Source: Lewinella sp041392765 (GTDB lineage: Bacteria > Bacteroidota > Bacteroidia > Chitinophagales > Saprospiraceae). Taken from it: 64,000 bases of DNA. Position numbers and translations under genes: made by a program. Below the pieces are notes generated by a model that saw only the letters and a program-made list of their open reading frames with translations, made no database searches and was not told where the DNA came from. The stretch is from assembly GCA_041392765.1 (NCBI GenBank), contig JAWKLL010000003.1, positions 124,001 to 188,000 of the forward strand, read 5' to 3'. Position 1 is the stretch's first letter, and each line of letters opens with the position of its first letter. Shown in pieces: positions 1 to 11,706 of the stretch.

Positions 1-1
1 A

Positions 2-2349
2 TTCGATGTGGATTACATTCCTGTATTTCAGGTAGAAGCTGACGAACTGGGTAATCTATTCCTCAACCACGCGGACTACCGCGAAGTATTGCGCGGATAC
101 GACGTGAGCAACAGCCCCAACCCCGTGTTGGCCAACTACAACAATCCGTTCAACCTACCTGCCAACGAAACGTTGAACCCCGAGCAACCACCCTACGCAA
201 TCCAGGGCTTCTTCGGCGAAAACAACAACACGACTATCGACAACCTTTACGCCATCAATGGTCGTACTACGGACATCTTCAACAACTCTTGGGGATTCCA
301 CCAGAATGTGGGTACTATCTACAACCGCAATATCCGCCAAGACAACGACATCATTATCTTTAATGCCAATGCTTCCTTCGACTTGGTGCCTAACGGTTCC
401 GAAAAAGGCCGCCACAATATCCAGTTAGGTATTGCTTATGAAGGCCGTACCAACCGCGAGTACGATGTGCGTAACCCACGCCGTTTGTGGACAGCCGCAC
501 GTCAGGCAGCCAACGCTCACATCCAAGGTATCGATAGAGAGAATGCGGATACGTTAGGTTTGTATTCTCAATTGTATCCTAACCAAGATGGCATTGTAGA
601 TCCATTTTTTGATGCCTATATTTTGGATGTTACCCTGCAAGATCCTCAGGATGCGCGCTTTTACAAGGCCGTACGCGAGTCTTTGGGAATCGGGCTGGAT
701 CAGTATTTAAACGTGGATGGGCTTACGCCTGACCAGTTGGATCTTTCCATGTTCTCCGCTAAGGAATTGAATGACCAGTTCATTTTGGATTACTACGGCT
801 ATGACTACCTCGGCAATGAGTACAATGGTAACTTTGAAGACTTCTTCACCGCCACCGACCCCGATGGTATCCGTTCATTCCCCGTAGCACCTGCGCGTCC
901 GATTTATTCTTCTGCTTATATTCAGGATAAGTTCACCTTCCGCGACATCATCTTCCGCTTGGGGGTTCGTTTGGATCGCTATGATGCCAACACGAAAGTG
1001 CTTCAGGATCCTTACTCGCTTTATGCCATTCAGGGAGCTAATGATTTCCATAGCCAGTTTGGTGGAGAACGCCCTGGTAACATCGGCGACGACTTCCGGG
1101 TTTACACCGAAACAGACAATGGCGAAACAGTACGAGCTTATCGCGATGGTGACAACTGGTACCAAGCCGACGGTACGCCTACCAACGGCCACAAGAGATT
1201 GAGGGTATTCGCACAGGTCTTGTATTCCCTAAATACCAAGATCCAAACGCCCATCAGGCTAACTATATCAAGAGTGAGAACTTCAACCCAGATGCGTCTT
1301 TCAAAGACTATGAGGTACAGTTCAATATCATGCCTCGTTTGGCCTTCTCTTTCCCGATTTCCGATAAGGCAGGTTTCTTTGCCCACTATGACGTATTGGT
1401 GCAGCGCCCCAACAGTAATACCATTGCTACCGCTTTGGATTACTTCTACTTCGTAGAGCGTTCTGGTTCTGTAACCTTGGACAACTCCAGCCTCCGTCCT
1501 GAGCGTACGGTGGACTACGAAGTGGGTTTCCAACAGGCGTTGACCAACACGTCTGCCATCAAAATATCAGCTTATTATAAGGAGATGCGCGATATGATAC
1601 AGTTGCGTACCTTCTTCCCTGTTCCTATCGTGGGTAGCTATACTACTTTCGACAACCAAGACTTTGGTACCGTTAAAGGTTTCTCTTTTGGTTATGACTT
1701 GCGTCGTACCCGCAACTTGACACTGAACGCCAACTATACCTTGCAGTTTGCCGACGGCACAGGTTCCGATACCGAATCACAGCGTGGATTGACCAACCGT
1801 GGTAACTTGCGTACGTTATTCCCCTTGAACTTCGATGAGCGTCACCGCGTGAATGTAGTCGCTGATTACCGTTTTGGTAATGAAAGCGGCCCACGAGTGG
1901 GAGGTGCCTATATTCTGGCTAACGCGGGCTTGAATTTGCAAGCGGTAGCTGTTTCCGGTCGCCCATACACGGCCAAGCAGGTTGCTCAGGAGTTGTCGGC
2001 AACAGGTACTATTGGTGCTATCAATGGTGCTCGCAAGCCTTGGAACTACACCCTCAACCTTCGTATCGACAAGAATTTCGATTTGGGCAGTAAGTTAGGC
2101 TTGAACGTATATATGCGTATTTCCAACCTGTTGGATACTCGCAACATCATCAATGTGTATGAGAAAACAGGTAGCCCTGAAGACGACGGATTCCTCCGCT
2201 CTTCTTTTGGGCAAGACCAGATCAATAGCATATCCGGTTCACAGCGCGAGTTGGAGTCTTACTTGGCTTCTTACCAGTGGCGTTTGTTGAACTCAGATTT
2301 CTACAGTTTGCCACGTCGTATTTTTGTAGGTGCTATCATGGATTTTTAA
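2..2349 (+). CDS. TonB-dependent outer-membrane receptor, 3' part (frameshifted)
   Basis: The C-terminal two thirds or so of a TonB-dependent receptor that imports a ligand through a 22-strand outer-membrane barrel. The reading frame is open at the window edge, so the signal peptide, any carboxypeptidase-like domain and the plug lie upstream. The visible part is a long barrel rich in aromatic residues and alternating strands, with TonB-receptor phrases such as LRPERTVDYEVGF near 1495-1533. It ends in aromatic Phe (VGAIMDF), the usual barrel terminus. The frame breaks near 1193, where AA for AAA in the codon after Gly-His would restore the continuous reading ...GHKEIEGIRTG.... It is followed by a T9SS-type cargo gene and a PorV-like gene, an arrangement common in Bacteroidota. 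The ligand cannot be told from the sequence. Confidence 0.88.
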
Positions 2350-2372
2350 GCACTTTAGACATACTATTACTA

Positions 2373-2403
2373 CCACCTGACGGGCTTGCTACTCGTCAGG
2401 TGG
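2373..2403 (+). terminator. Stem-loop after TonB receptor gene
   Basis: A perfect 10 bp stem (CCACCTGACG / CGTCAGGTGG) with an 11 nt loop lies 24 bases after the receptor stop codon. There is no long T run, so termination is probable but not certain. The rest of 2404-2567 carries no gene I can support. Confidence 0.6.
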
Positions 2404-2567
2404 CAGTACTGGTTCTTTGAAAAGGAGTGAGTCTTTCTTGTATGCTCAAAAAGGGGTGGAGAAATAATAAAGTAACCCGTTTTTGTTTCGGTAAAAATGA
2501 GATTACTTTGTTACTGCCCAATGGCTCAGATGCAGAGACCAAGTCCAAAATAAAAAATATTTCAAAC

Positions 2568-5500
2568 ATGCGTATATTAAAATCATGGCTTCTGACCCTG
2601 TTGGCGGTGTCAATGACACTGGCACTACAGGCGCACATAGGCCCTACCCGCAGTGGGCGGCCCGTGACGGGAGGTGCTACCGGACAGGTGTCCTTCCGGG
2701 AAAACTGCGATAATGCAGTGACCCAGATCGACCAACAAATCAACAACGTAAGGGCGCGTTTGACGACCGGCGGCGACGTTTGGTGGGATGGCGACGATGG
2801 CCGTTATGTAGTACCTAAACCACCTCCAGGGGTACCAGAGGTGTCCTCTATCTTCGCTGGTGCTGTTTGGCTGGGGGGTAAAGACCCCGGCGGCAACCTG
2901 AAGGTAGCTGCCCAAACCTATGGACGTAGCAGCGGGGATTTCGACTTTATCCTGTAGCCTGAATCGTGGTAATGAAGAAAACCCCTTAGCCGACCCGCGT
3001 AGAGGAACAATCGGGCGCGATACTTGTGCACAGTGGGATAAGTTTTTTGTCGTTTCCGGTGCTAATATAGACCAGCACGTGCGCAACTGGTCGTGCAGTA
3101 GCTAATGGCGAGACCAGCCTCGATCCCACTACGATTCACCCTGAAATATTGGGATGGCCAGCCACAGGTAACCGTTTCTTTGAAGAAATTCATCAGTTCC
3201 GTCTGCCTAATACCACACAGGGTTTGGCTGGTTTTTGGGATCAAGGCTTGGACGGTGAATACAATCCTGAATTGGGTGATTACCCCATTATTGAAATCAG
3301 GGGATGTACCGAAATCGAGCCTACTTCCAGCCCTGATGAGATGATTTTCTGGGTCTATAACGATGCAGGTAACGACCACCGCGAGACAGGTTCTCCTCTG
3401 AAGATTCAGATGGAGGTACAGGTGCAGGCATTCGCCTACCAGACCAATGATGACATCAACAGTATGACCTTCCAACGGTACAAACTCATCAACCGAGCTA
3501 TTGAGCAGATCGATAGTACCTTACTTCGCCATCTGGATGTCAGACTCTGGGGTGCTACACCGACGACTATGTAGGTTGTGATGTGGGTCGTAGCTTGGCT
3601 TATGTGTATAATGCCGACCAATTGGATGGTACCAATGGTTGTACTTGCGATCAAGGTATTAATACCTATTGTGACGAAGTACCCATTTTGGGCGTTGACT
3701 ACTTCCGTGGGCCATTGAACGAATTAGGAGAAGAATTGGGCATGTCTTCCTTTACCTATTACCTGAACGGAAGTGGTACGCCCACCCCAGCACCGGGTAC
3801 TACCGACCCGCAAACGGCACAGGAATACTACAACTACCTCTCAGGTAGATGGAGGGATGGTACCCTTCACCTTTGGTGGAGATGCCTACCAGCAAGGTGG
3901 TGCCCAGATTCCTTACGCCTTTACTGATGCGCCCAATGACCCCAATGAGTTGGTCTATGTGTTCGGAAGGCTTGCCTGTAGGTGACCGCCGTACCATTCA
4001 GGCTTCTGGTCAGTTTACGCTGCTGCTCAGGCTGTAAATGAGTTGATCGTAGGGGTTGTATGGGTACCTAACCAGAACTACCCTTGCCCCAGCTTGACAC
4101 GCTTGCAAAAGGCTGACGACATTGCACAGGATTTGTTCGACGTTTGTTTCGAGATTACTCGTGGTCCTGATGCACCTGATGTGGACTGGATTGAACTAGA
4201 TCGCGAAATCGTTGCTGTTTTCTCCAATGACACCTCACTTCTAACAACGCTTTCGAAGCTTATGAAGAAGAAGGTTTGGGTATTCCTGATGGAGTAGATG
4301 GAAAATACCGTTTTGAAGGTTATAAATTGTTCCAGTTTTCTGGTCCTAACGTAAGCCTTGCAGACGTGGATGATCCTACCAAAGTGCGTCAAGTTTACCA
4401 AGTGGATAAGCAGAATGGCATTACCAAAATATTTAATTGGGAAGGTCTTAGTCCTGATGACAATCAGACACCTACGGAGGAGGCTTATTTTGTGCCAGAA
4501 CTGAAAGTGAATGGTGCAGACCAAGGCATCCGCCATACTTTTAGTATCAAGGAAGACCAATTTGCTTCGGGCGACCGTCGCCTTATCAACCACAAGAAGT
4601 ACTACTTCGCTGCGGTTGCTTATGGCTACAACAACTATTTGGAGTTCGACCCAACGCGGGAAGGAGACCCCGGTCAAGACAGGGCTTATATCGAAAGTAC
4701 CCGAAACATTGGCGATGGAGAGAATAATTTCTACACCGTCATTCCTCGAATGATTCTCGATCGTCAGTTGCAGGCCGCTTATGGCGAGGGAGCCGTTATC
4801 ACCCGCATTGATGGCCTAGGAACGGGCGACAACTTCCTTGACATCAACGACGAAACTCGCACGGAGATTGAGAAACTGATTCAGGAAGACATTGCTGACC
4901 AGTTTGGCGGAGAAGTAACGTATAAGAGTGGCTTTGGCCCGATCAATGTGGCGGTTTTCAACCCGTTAGAGGTACGCGATGGGGAGTACGAACTCACCTT
5001 CACGGATGATAATATGGGTAATACCGAATTGGATGCCCCCACGTTGTGGACGCTGCGCAGCCTAACGGATGCCGCCGCCCCTGTGATAACGGCAGAAAAG
5101 CCCATTCAGGATGTAAACGAGCAAATCATCAAGGACTTCGGTATCACTGTAACCATTGGCCAACGTGCCGAGCCGGGTAGCGATCCATTCAACATCGCTT
5201 CCAACGGTTTCCGGGGTTATACGGAGGAATATATCAATCCCGATGCCTCACCTTGGTTGTTTGGTATCCGCGACAACTTGCCTATCCAAACGGGTAACCC
5301 CGTAGTGGACGGGCAAATATTCGACTTCATCGCGACCACCAACTCTACCGATGCGGACTATGAATTGGATCCCAATCAGACGCTGAGCTTGATGGGGAAT
5401 GGCGCGTTTGTTCCTTACTACTTGTGTGACTGGCGTGCGAAGGAGAGTGGTGTGCCTTACTTGACACCAGCGTGGACAAATTCAGGTAACAATAACAATA

Positions 5501-6618
5501 TCGTACGCAACCAGTCTTCATTGGCTGACTTGAACAACGTGGACATCGTGTTCACGAGCGACAAAACGAAGTGGAGCCGCTGTATAGTGGTAGAGAGTAT
5601 GAACCCTGCTTATGAAGATGCAGGATTCTTCTCGGAAGGAGAACGCAACATGTTTGACCCTCGCAATAAGCCTTCTGTAGGCAAAGAAGCCGGGCCTGAT
5701 GGTTTGCCGATGCCAGACGGTACAGGAGAAGGTATGGGTTGGTTCCCGGGCTATGCGATAGACGTAGAAACGGGCCAGCGACTCAATATTTTCTTTGGAG
5801 AGAACTCGGTTTACAACGGCACACAGGGCTTTGGCCCTAGCAATGGTGGCGATATGATGTTCAACCCCAGCGACGATATCTTCTTCCCCACTCCGGGTGG
5901 TGGTGTATCACCGTTCAACTATCCCGTAGGTGGCCAGCACTTTGTATATGTTACCAATACGCCTTATGACGAATGTGCATTTATAGCCGATCGTTTCGAT
6001 GACCCCAGCCCGCTGCGCAAGGTAGCACCGCTGAGAACCGTCACTTGGGCAGGTATGCTTATCTCTATTCCTGGAACAGAGATGAAATCTTACGCGGATG
6101 GCTTGATCCCCGAGGATGTGATCGTGAAATTGCGTGTGGATAATTCTTACAAAGTAGCAATAGGTACAGGAGAGTTCAACGGCTATCCGACCTACCGCTT
6201 CAAGTTGGAGAATAAGCAGGCATTAGCGTTGGATGAGTTGGCTATCAACGAAGCCTTGCAGGCAATCAATATCGTACCCAACCCTTACTATGGCTTCTCG
6301 CAATACGAGGATTCACAGTTCGAGAATGTGGTGAAGATCAGCAACCTGCCACAAAAGTGTACGGTGACGATCTACTCTTTGGATGGTAAATTCATTCGCA
6401 AGTATGAGCGCAACGAATTGGGTGCTGTCCCCGTGGGTGGCAACCGAGCCATCAACAGGGCACAGATCAACCCGGATATTGAATGGGATTTGAAAAACTT
6501 CCGCAACATTCCAGTATCCAGTGGTGTCTATCTGATCCATGTAGCGGCACCCGGCTTGGGAGAACGTACCCTGAAATGGTTTGGTGTCAACCGTCAGTTT
6601 GACCCATCCGGTTTGTAA
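2568..6618 (+). CDS. Large T9SS-type surface/cargo protein, long paralogue (multiply frameshifted)
   Basis: Predicted exported protein of about 1,350 residues once its frame breaks are repaired. It starts with a signal peptide (MRILKSWLLTLLAVSMTLALQA) and ends with a T9SS-like C-terminal domain: an INIVPNPYYG motif near 6262, then the strands VTIYSLDGKFIR and SGVYLIHV. The start at 2568 is chosen because its N-terminus matches that of the paralogue at 7948. The frame breaks near 2948, 2955, 3092, 3525, 3553, 3855, 3955, 4010 and 4232. Most are one-base length changes in short homopolymers, judged against the paralogue. From 4276 to 6618 it is one clean frame. It has about 500 residues (4768-6255) that the paralogue lacks. 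Function unknown; its place between a TonB receptor and a PorV-like barrel suggests a surface complex. Confidence 0.8.
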
Positions 6619-6627
6619 AACTATTTG

Positions 6628-6660
6628 CCCCGAACCGCCAAGCTAATTGGTGGTTCGGGG
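6628..6660 (+). terminator. Stem-loop between cargo gene and PorV-like gene
   Basis: A 13 bp stem, CCCCGAACCGCCA against TGGTGGTTCGGGG (one G-T pair), with a 7 nt loop begins 10 bases after the stop codon. It lacks a T tract and ends 21 bases before the next start, so it may act as a partial terminator or mRNA processing/stability structure. Confidence 0.6.
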
Positions 6661-6681
6661 CTATCACAACAATCATTGGTA

Positions 6682-7731
6682 ATGAAAAGATCATTATACC
6701 TTTTTCATATTTGCCTGTTTGTAACGGCATCGCTTTGGGCGGGCAACCCAGATCGCCAAGGTGAGGCGGGGGCAGCACAGTTGCTGTTGAACCCTTGGGC
6801 TTCCAGCGCGGGGCTTCACACCCTGAACACTTCTTTTGTGACAGGCGTGAATGCGTTACGCATCAACCCAGCAGGTATTGCCAGAATCAACCGCACGGAA
6901 TTTGCTTTGGGCAATGCCATTTACCTGCAAGGTGCTGATATTCGCATGAATGCGCTGGGTCTTACCCAAAAAATTGGTGAGAACAGTGCTTTTGGTTTCA
7001 GCCTCATGGCCATGGATTTCGGAGACATCTTGGTGACAACCACCGAGCAGCCCGATCCAGATCCCGATGGCCCTACGTTCAATCTCAATTTTTTCAACAT
7101 TGGGTTGTCTTACGCACACGTGTTTGAAAACAAGGTTTCTGTAGGCGTAACGCTTCGTGGAGTCACGGAGGGTACTTCTGACGTAAATGCCTTTGGCTTC
7201 GCAGTAGATGCCGGCGTGCAATACGTGACAGGTGCGGATGATAATTTCAAGTTCGGTATTGCATTGCGCAATGTAGGTTCACGTATGGCTTTTTCAGGTC
7301 AGGGTTTGGCAACGTCTGCCCCTGCTCCGGATGGCGACGCGTATAACTTGACCCTCGCGCAACGTTCTGCCGGTTTTGAATTGCCTTCTATGTTGAACAT
7401 TGGTCTGAGTTATGACTTCTTGATCGCTAACGGCATGCACCGCCTGACTGCATTGGGCAACTTCACCGCCAACTCCTTCTCCCGTGACCAGATAGGGGTA
7501 GGTATTGAATATGCCCTGAAGGAGCGCTTCATGCTTCGCGGAGGTTATCGCGCAGATATGAATGAAGATGCAGAGCAGCAATCGGTATATTCTGGCCCCA
7601 GTGCCGGTGCTACCATCAGCGTACCGATGAGCCGCGAATTGAAAAACAATACGCTATCAATTGATTACGCTTACCGCGCTACCCGTGTTTGGGGCGGTAC
7701 GCACAACTTTGGTATTAGAATCAATTTATAG
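6682..7731 (+). CDS. PorV/PorQ family outer-membrane protein
   Basis: A 349-residue FadL-like barrel of the PorV/PorQ family, whose best-known member PorV shuttles T9SS cargo at the cell surface. The start at 6682 is preferred over 6625 because it begins a clear signal peptide (MKRSLYLFHICLFVTASLWA). Family signs are an early Gly/Ala-rich segment with NPWASSAGL and the ALRINPAGIARINRTEF stretch (about residues 53-70), followed by repeated amphipathic strands such as LGLTQKIGENSAFGFSLMAMD. It ends GTHNFGIRINL. It lies directly after a TonB receptor and a T9SS cargo-like gene and before the second cargo paralogue, so it may serve these neighbours rather than being the general PorV. Confidence 0.85.
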   Translation: MKRSLYLFHICLFVTASLWAGNPDRQGEAGAAQLLLNPWASSAGLHTLNTSFVTGVNALRINPAGIARINRTEFALGNAIYLQGADIRMNALGLTQKIGENSAFGFSLMAMDFGDILVTTTEQPDPDPDGPTFNLNFFNIGLSYAHVFENKVSVGVTLRGVTEGTSDVNAFGFAVDAGVQYVTGADDNFKFGIALRNVGSRMAFSGQGLATSAPAPDGDAYNLTLAQRSAGFELPSMLNIGLSYDFLIANGMHRLTALGNFTANSFSRDQIGVGIEYALKERFMLRGGYRADMNEDAEQQSVYSGPSAGATISVPMSRELKNNTLSIDYAYRATRVWGGTHNFGIRINL

Positions 7732-7747
7732 GATTACATCGCTATAA

Positions 7748-7783
7748 AATGGGTAAGGGCTTCTTTTGAAACCCTTACCCATT
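7748..7783 (+). terminator. Strong stem-loop terminator after PorV-like gene
   Basis: A perfect 12 bp stem (AATGGGTAAGGG / CCCTTACCCATT) with a 12 nt loop starts 16 bases after the stop codon. The remaining stretch to 7947 is a leader without a supportable gene. Confidence 0.8.
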
Positions 7784-7947
7784 CTCTGGGTTTTGAACGA
7801 GTGCTCTGTGAGGACAACGCTGCTTTTCTGAATTCTTACGTAGTGTTCTGTTGTTGGTCTATTTTTAGACATACTCTTAGCTGTAAGTGGTCATTACAGC
7901 TAATGGCACTGCTTTGCAATCCTGCGATACTCATTAAAAATAAAAGG

Positions 7948-10485
7948 ATGGAAAATCTACGATCATGGCTTTTAGCACTGCTGGCTGTCATAATGACGTT
8001 GGATATGCAGGCACATATAGGCCCTACCCGCAGCGGGCAACCCGTGACAGGCGGTGCAACTGGGCAGGTATCCTTCCGAGAAAACTGTGATAATGCAGTA
8101 GCCCAGATAGACCAACAAATCAATAACGTAAGAGCGCGTCTAACGACTGGTGGCGACGTTTGGTGGGATGGCAATAATGGTCGTTATGTCGTACCCAAGA
8201 CCTCTCCGGGTGTGCCGGAGGTGTCGTCCATTTTTGCCGCAGCGGTATGGTTGGGTGGTAAAGATCCGGGCGGAAATTTAAAAATAGCAGCCCAGACCTA
8301 CGGACGCTTCAGTGGGGATTTCGACTTTTATCCAGGGCCGCTGAATCCTGGGGACGAAGATTATCCAGGTGGCCCCTTAGCCGACCCACGTCGAGGAACA
8401 ATCGGGCGCGATACTTGTGCGCAATGGGACAAGTTTTTCGTTGTAAAAGGTGTTCATATTGACGAACACATCAGCAACTGGCGCTATGCTGTAGCCAATG
8501 GAGAGACCAGCCTCGACCCCGCCACTATCCACCCGGATATATTGGGGTGGCCAGCCAAAGGGAATCGTTTTTTTGAAGACATACATCAATTTGCCTTACC
8601 GAGCACTACGCAGGGGTTGGCGGGTTTCTGGGATGAACAATTGGATGGTGAATACAACCCTGAACAGGGAGATTATCCCATTGTTGAAGTTCGCTATTGT
8701 ACAGGTTATAATCATCTTCCCAGCCCGGATGAAATCATATTTTGGGTGTATAACGATGCTGGAAACGACCACCGCGATTCAGGTTCTCCCCTTAAAATGC
8801 AGATGGAAGTGCAGGTACAGTCATTTGCTTTTGAAACCTATGACGACCTTAATAATATGACTTTTCAGCGTTACAAACTCATCAATCGCGCCATTGAGCA
8901 AATTGATAGCACCTATTTTGCGATGTGGGTGGATCCTGACTTAGGATGTTATGCCGACGATTATGTGGGTTGCGATGTGGGGCGTAATCTAGCCTATGTG
9001 TATAATGCAGATGAACTGGATGGAATCTTTGGGTGTACTTGCGATCAAGGTATTAATACCTATTGTGACGAGGTACCCATTTTGGGGTTGACTTTTTCGT
9101 GCTATTTGAACGAATGGGGGAAGAAGTGGGTATGTCTTCTTTTACTTACTACATCAATGGAAATATTTTTATTACCCCGGGTTCAGGGCTGGTAGATCCT
9201 GTTACTGCCACAGAGTACTATCATTGCCTTTCGGGGAAATGGAAGGATGGAACACCTTTTACGGCTGGGGGCAATGGCTATCAGCAGGGAGGCGTCCCTA
9301 CTAAATATGCTTTCACAGGCTCACCTGACGACCCTAATGGTTGGTCGATGTGTTCTGAAGGTTTGCCTTTAGGTGACCGCCGTACCATTCAGTCTTCGGC
9401 CGTTTACGCTGCTGCCGGGTGCTGTAAACGAGTTGGTTGTAGGGGCGGTGTGGGTGCCGGCTCAGGCTTACCCTTGTCCCAGTTTGGCACGTTTGCAAAA
9501 AGCAGATGATTTGGCGCAGGATATATTTGACAACTGTTTTGGTTTTCTCAAAGGCCCCGATGCACCCAATGTGGACTGGATCGAGATGGATCGAGAAATC
9601 ATAGCGGTGCTTTCTAATGATGAGTACCGATCTAATAATGCTTTTGAATCTTATATGGAAAAAGGACTAGGCGTATCCGATGAAGTAGATGGCTATTATC
9701 GTTTTGAAGGGTACAAACTGTTTCAGTTTTCCGGGCCTGATGTGACATTAGCAGATGTGGACGATCCTGCAAAAGTGAGATTGGTGTATCAAGTGGATGT
9801 TCAGAATGGGGTTTCAAATATATATAATTGGGAACCCCGCAACCCTAATGAAGTGCTGGCATCGACGGGTGATTTTTACTATGAACCTGTATTGAAAGTA
9901 GCAGGTGCTGACAAAGGCATCCGCGACACCTTCCGCATTAAGGAAGATCAATTTGCTTCGGGCGACCGCCGGCTCATCAATCATAAAAAGTACTACTTCA
10001 CTGCGGTTGCTTACGGTTACAATAATTACCTGCCGTTTGATCCCAACAGAAGTGGTGACAGAGGACAGCAAACGCCCTATATCGAAAGTACCCGAAACAT
10101 TGGCGATGGAAAAAATAAATTCTACACCGTCATTCCTCGGAGGGTTAATGACCAACAGCTACAGGCCATCAATATAGTACCTAACCCTTATTATGGCTTT
10201 TCGCAATACGAGAACTCGCCCTTTGAGAATGTGGTGAAGATCACCAACTTGCCACAAAAGTGTACGGTGACAATCTACGCTTTGGATGGCCAATTTATTC
10301 GAAGATTTGAACGCAATGAAGAACCTTTGCCATTGGGTAGCAGTCCGCACTATGCTGATCTCGATTGGGATTTAAAAAATGAACGAGGTATGCCAATTCC
10401 GAGCGGAGCCTATTTAGTGCATATAATGGCACCGGGATTGGGTGAGCGCACCTTGAAATGGTTTGGGGTACAACGGTTGGATTAG
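7948..10485 (+). CDS. T9SS-type surface/cargo protein, short paralogue (frameshifted)
   Basis: Tandem paralogue of the gene at 2568, about 850 residues after repair. The signal peptide (MENLRSWLLALLAVIMTLDMQA) is followed at once by the shared HIGPTRSG segment. The two proteins are closely similar through the shared first part, including the repeated D-rich phrases WVYNDAGNDHR and GCTCDQGINTYCDEVPILG, and again in the last 100 residues (INIVPNPYYGFSQYE, SGAYLVHIMAPGLGERTLKWFG), the T9SS-like sorting domain. It lacks the 496-residue middle part. Frames break near 9085-9110 (several short G/T runs) and near 9395-9405 (GG for GGG, TTT for TTTT). Role unknown. Confidence 0.8.
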
Positions 10486-10530
10486 TGGAGACTTTTTTGC
10501 GGAGCTGAAATTTTCTGCAATAGTATGGGG

Positions 10531-10634
10531 AAAAAATAGATTCAGAATTTTCATATTCAAATAAATCGAATAAAACGCTTTAAATAAACCGCTTATTCAT
10601 CCGATTTCTTTGACAAATTCTGAATCTATTTTTT
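10531..10634 (+). repeat. Long hairpin with perfect 20 bp inverted repeat
   Basis: AAAAAATAGATTCAGAATTT at 10531-10550 is repeated as an exact reverse complement at 10615-10634. The 64 nt spacer carries further pairs (AAATCG/CGATTT and GAATAA/TTATTC), so almost the whole 104 nt can fold. The 3' arm ends in T7, so it can act as a terminator for the cargo gene. Its size and symmetry also fit a small MITE-like remnant. Confidence 0.75.
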
Positions 10635-10687
10635 TCTTATCCCTTACCTATCGGAAATAGTTGGCTAAATCTCGTTATTTTTGCTTT

Positions 10688-11697
10688 ATGAAATGGAATA
10701 GACTTTACCTTGTATTGTTTGCTATCGGATGCCTTGGGGTGGTGTCTTGTGGTGAGCAGGATACTTCCGATAAAAAGGAGGCCGTTCAATTAACAGGCGA
10801 TATGGAAATTGATCGCTTGACCCAAGAGATTACTGCCCAGCCCGACAAAAGCGAACTATACGCCATGCGGGCAGAACGCTACTACGGAAAAATAGTTTTG
10901 ACCAAGCCATCCTTGATATGGGTATGGCTATGCAGTTGGATTCAACCAATTTGGACTACCACCATTTGTTGGCCGATATCTATTTGGATTATTTCCGTTC
11001 CCGCTTGGCTTTGCAGACCATGGAACGAGCCGTGGCCATTGCCCCCGATAATGTTCCGTCCTTGCTCAAATTGAGTGAGATACAATTATTCCTGAAGATG
11101 AACCAGGCTTCCTTGACGAGTATTGACAAAGTACTGCGGTTAGACCCTCAAAATGCTCTCGCGTTTTTCTTCATGGGGAAAAATTTTGAAGAAATGGGCG
11201 ATATCAATCGCGCCATCAACGCCTTTCAGGAGTCTTCCGAATTGGATCCGAAAATGATAGACACTTGGATAAAGTTGGGGCAATTGCATGCTTCCATCAA
11301 CGGCTCATTGGCAGGGGCATTTTTTGACAACGCCATCTCGCTGGATTCCAGCAGCACCGTAGCGTTGAATGCCAAAGCAGAGTATCTGTGGGATCAGGAT
11401 AAGCCAGAAGAAGCACTTTCTTTGTACAAAACAGCGATCCTGAAAGACCCTATGGACGAAAAAAGCTACTACAATGCGGGGTTGGTTTTTATGGAGCTTG
11501 ACTCCATCGATAAGGCATACCACCACTTTGATATGGCTGTTGAGAATGCGCCGCTCTACATAGGTGCCTACTTTTACAGAGGCTATGCCGCTGAGATGTT
11601 GGGGAAAAACGAACAGGCCAAATCTGATTACCAGCATGTATTGCGTTTAGCTCCCGATCATGCCAGTGCACAGGAACGGTTGGCAGGGTTGAAATAA
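10688..11697 (+). CDS. TPR-repeat lipoprotein (one frameshift)
   Basis: A lipoprotein with signal MKWNRLYLVLFAIGCLGVVSC (lipobox GVVSC, Cys21), probably tethered to the outer membrane facing the periplasm. It has about seven tetratricopeptide repeats, seen as phrases such as ALAFFFMGKNFEEMGDINRA and ALSLYKTAILKDPMDEKSYY. TPRs bind other proteins; no catalytic domain is seen. The start at 10688 is taken for the signal peptide. The frame breaks at 10888-10892, where five A's should be six, giving ...YYGKNSFDQAILDMGMAMQ.... The rhodanese gene follows 9 bases later, so the two are probably cotranscribed. Confidence 0.82.
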
Positions 11698-11706
11698 TGG
11701 GTTACT

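Noticed and set aside
2568..10485. Reading the two broken cargo genes as true pseudogenes
   Set aside because: The same kind of one-base run error affects dnaB, clpX and other indispensable genes, and the paralogues keep matching protein sequence across every break.
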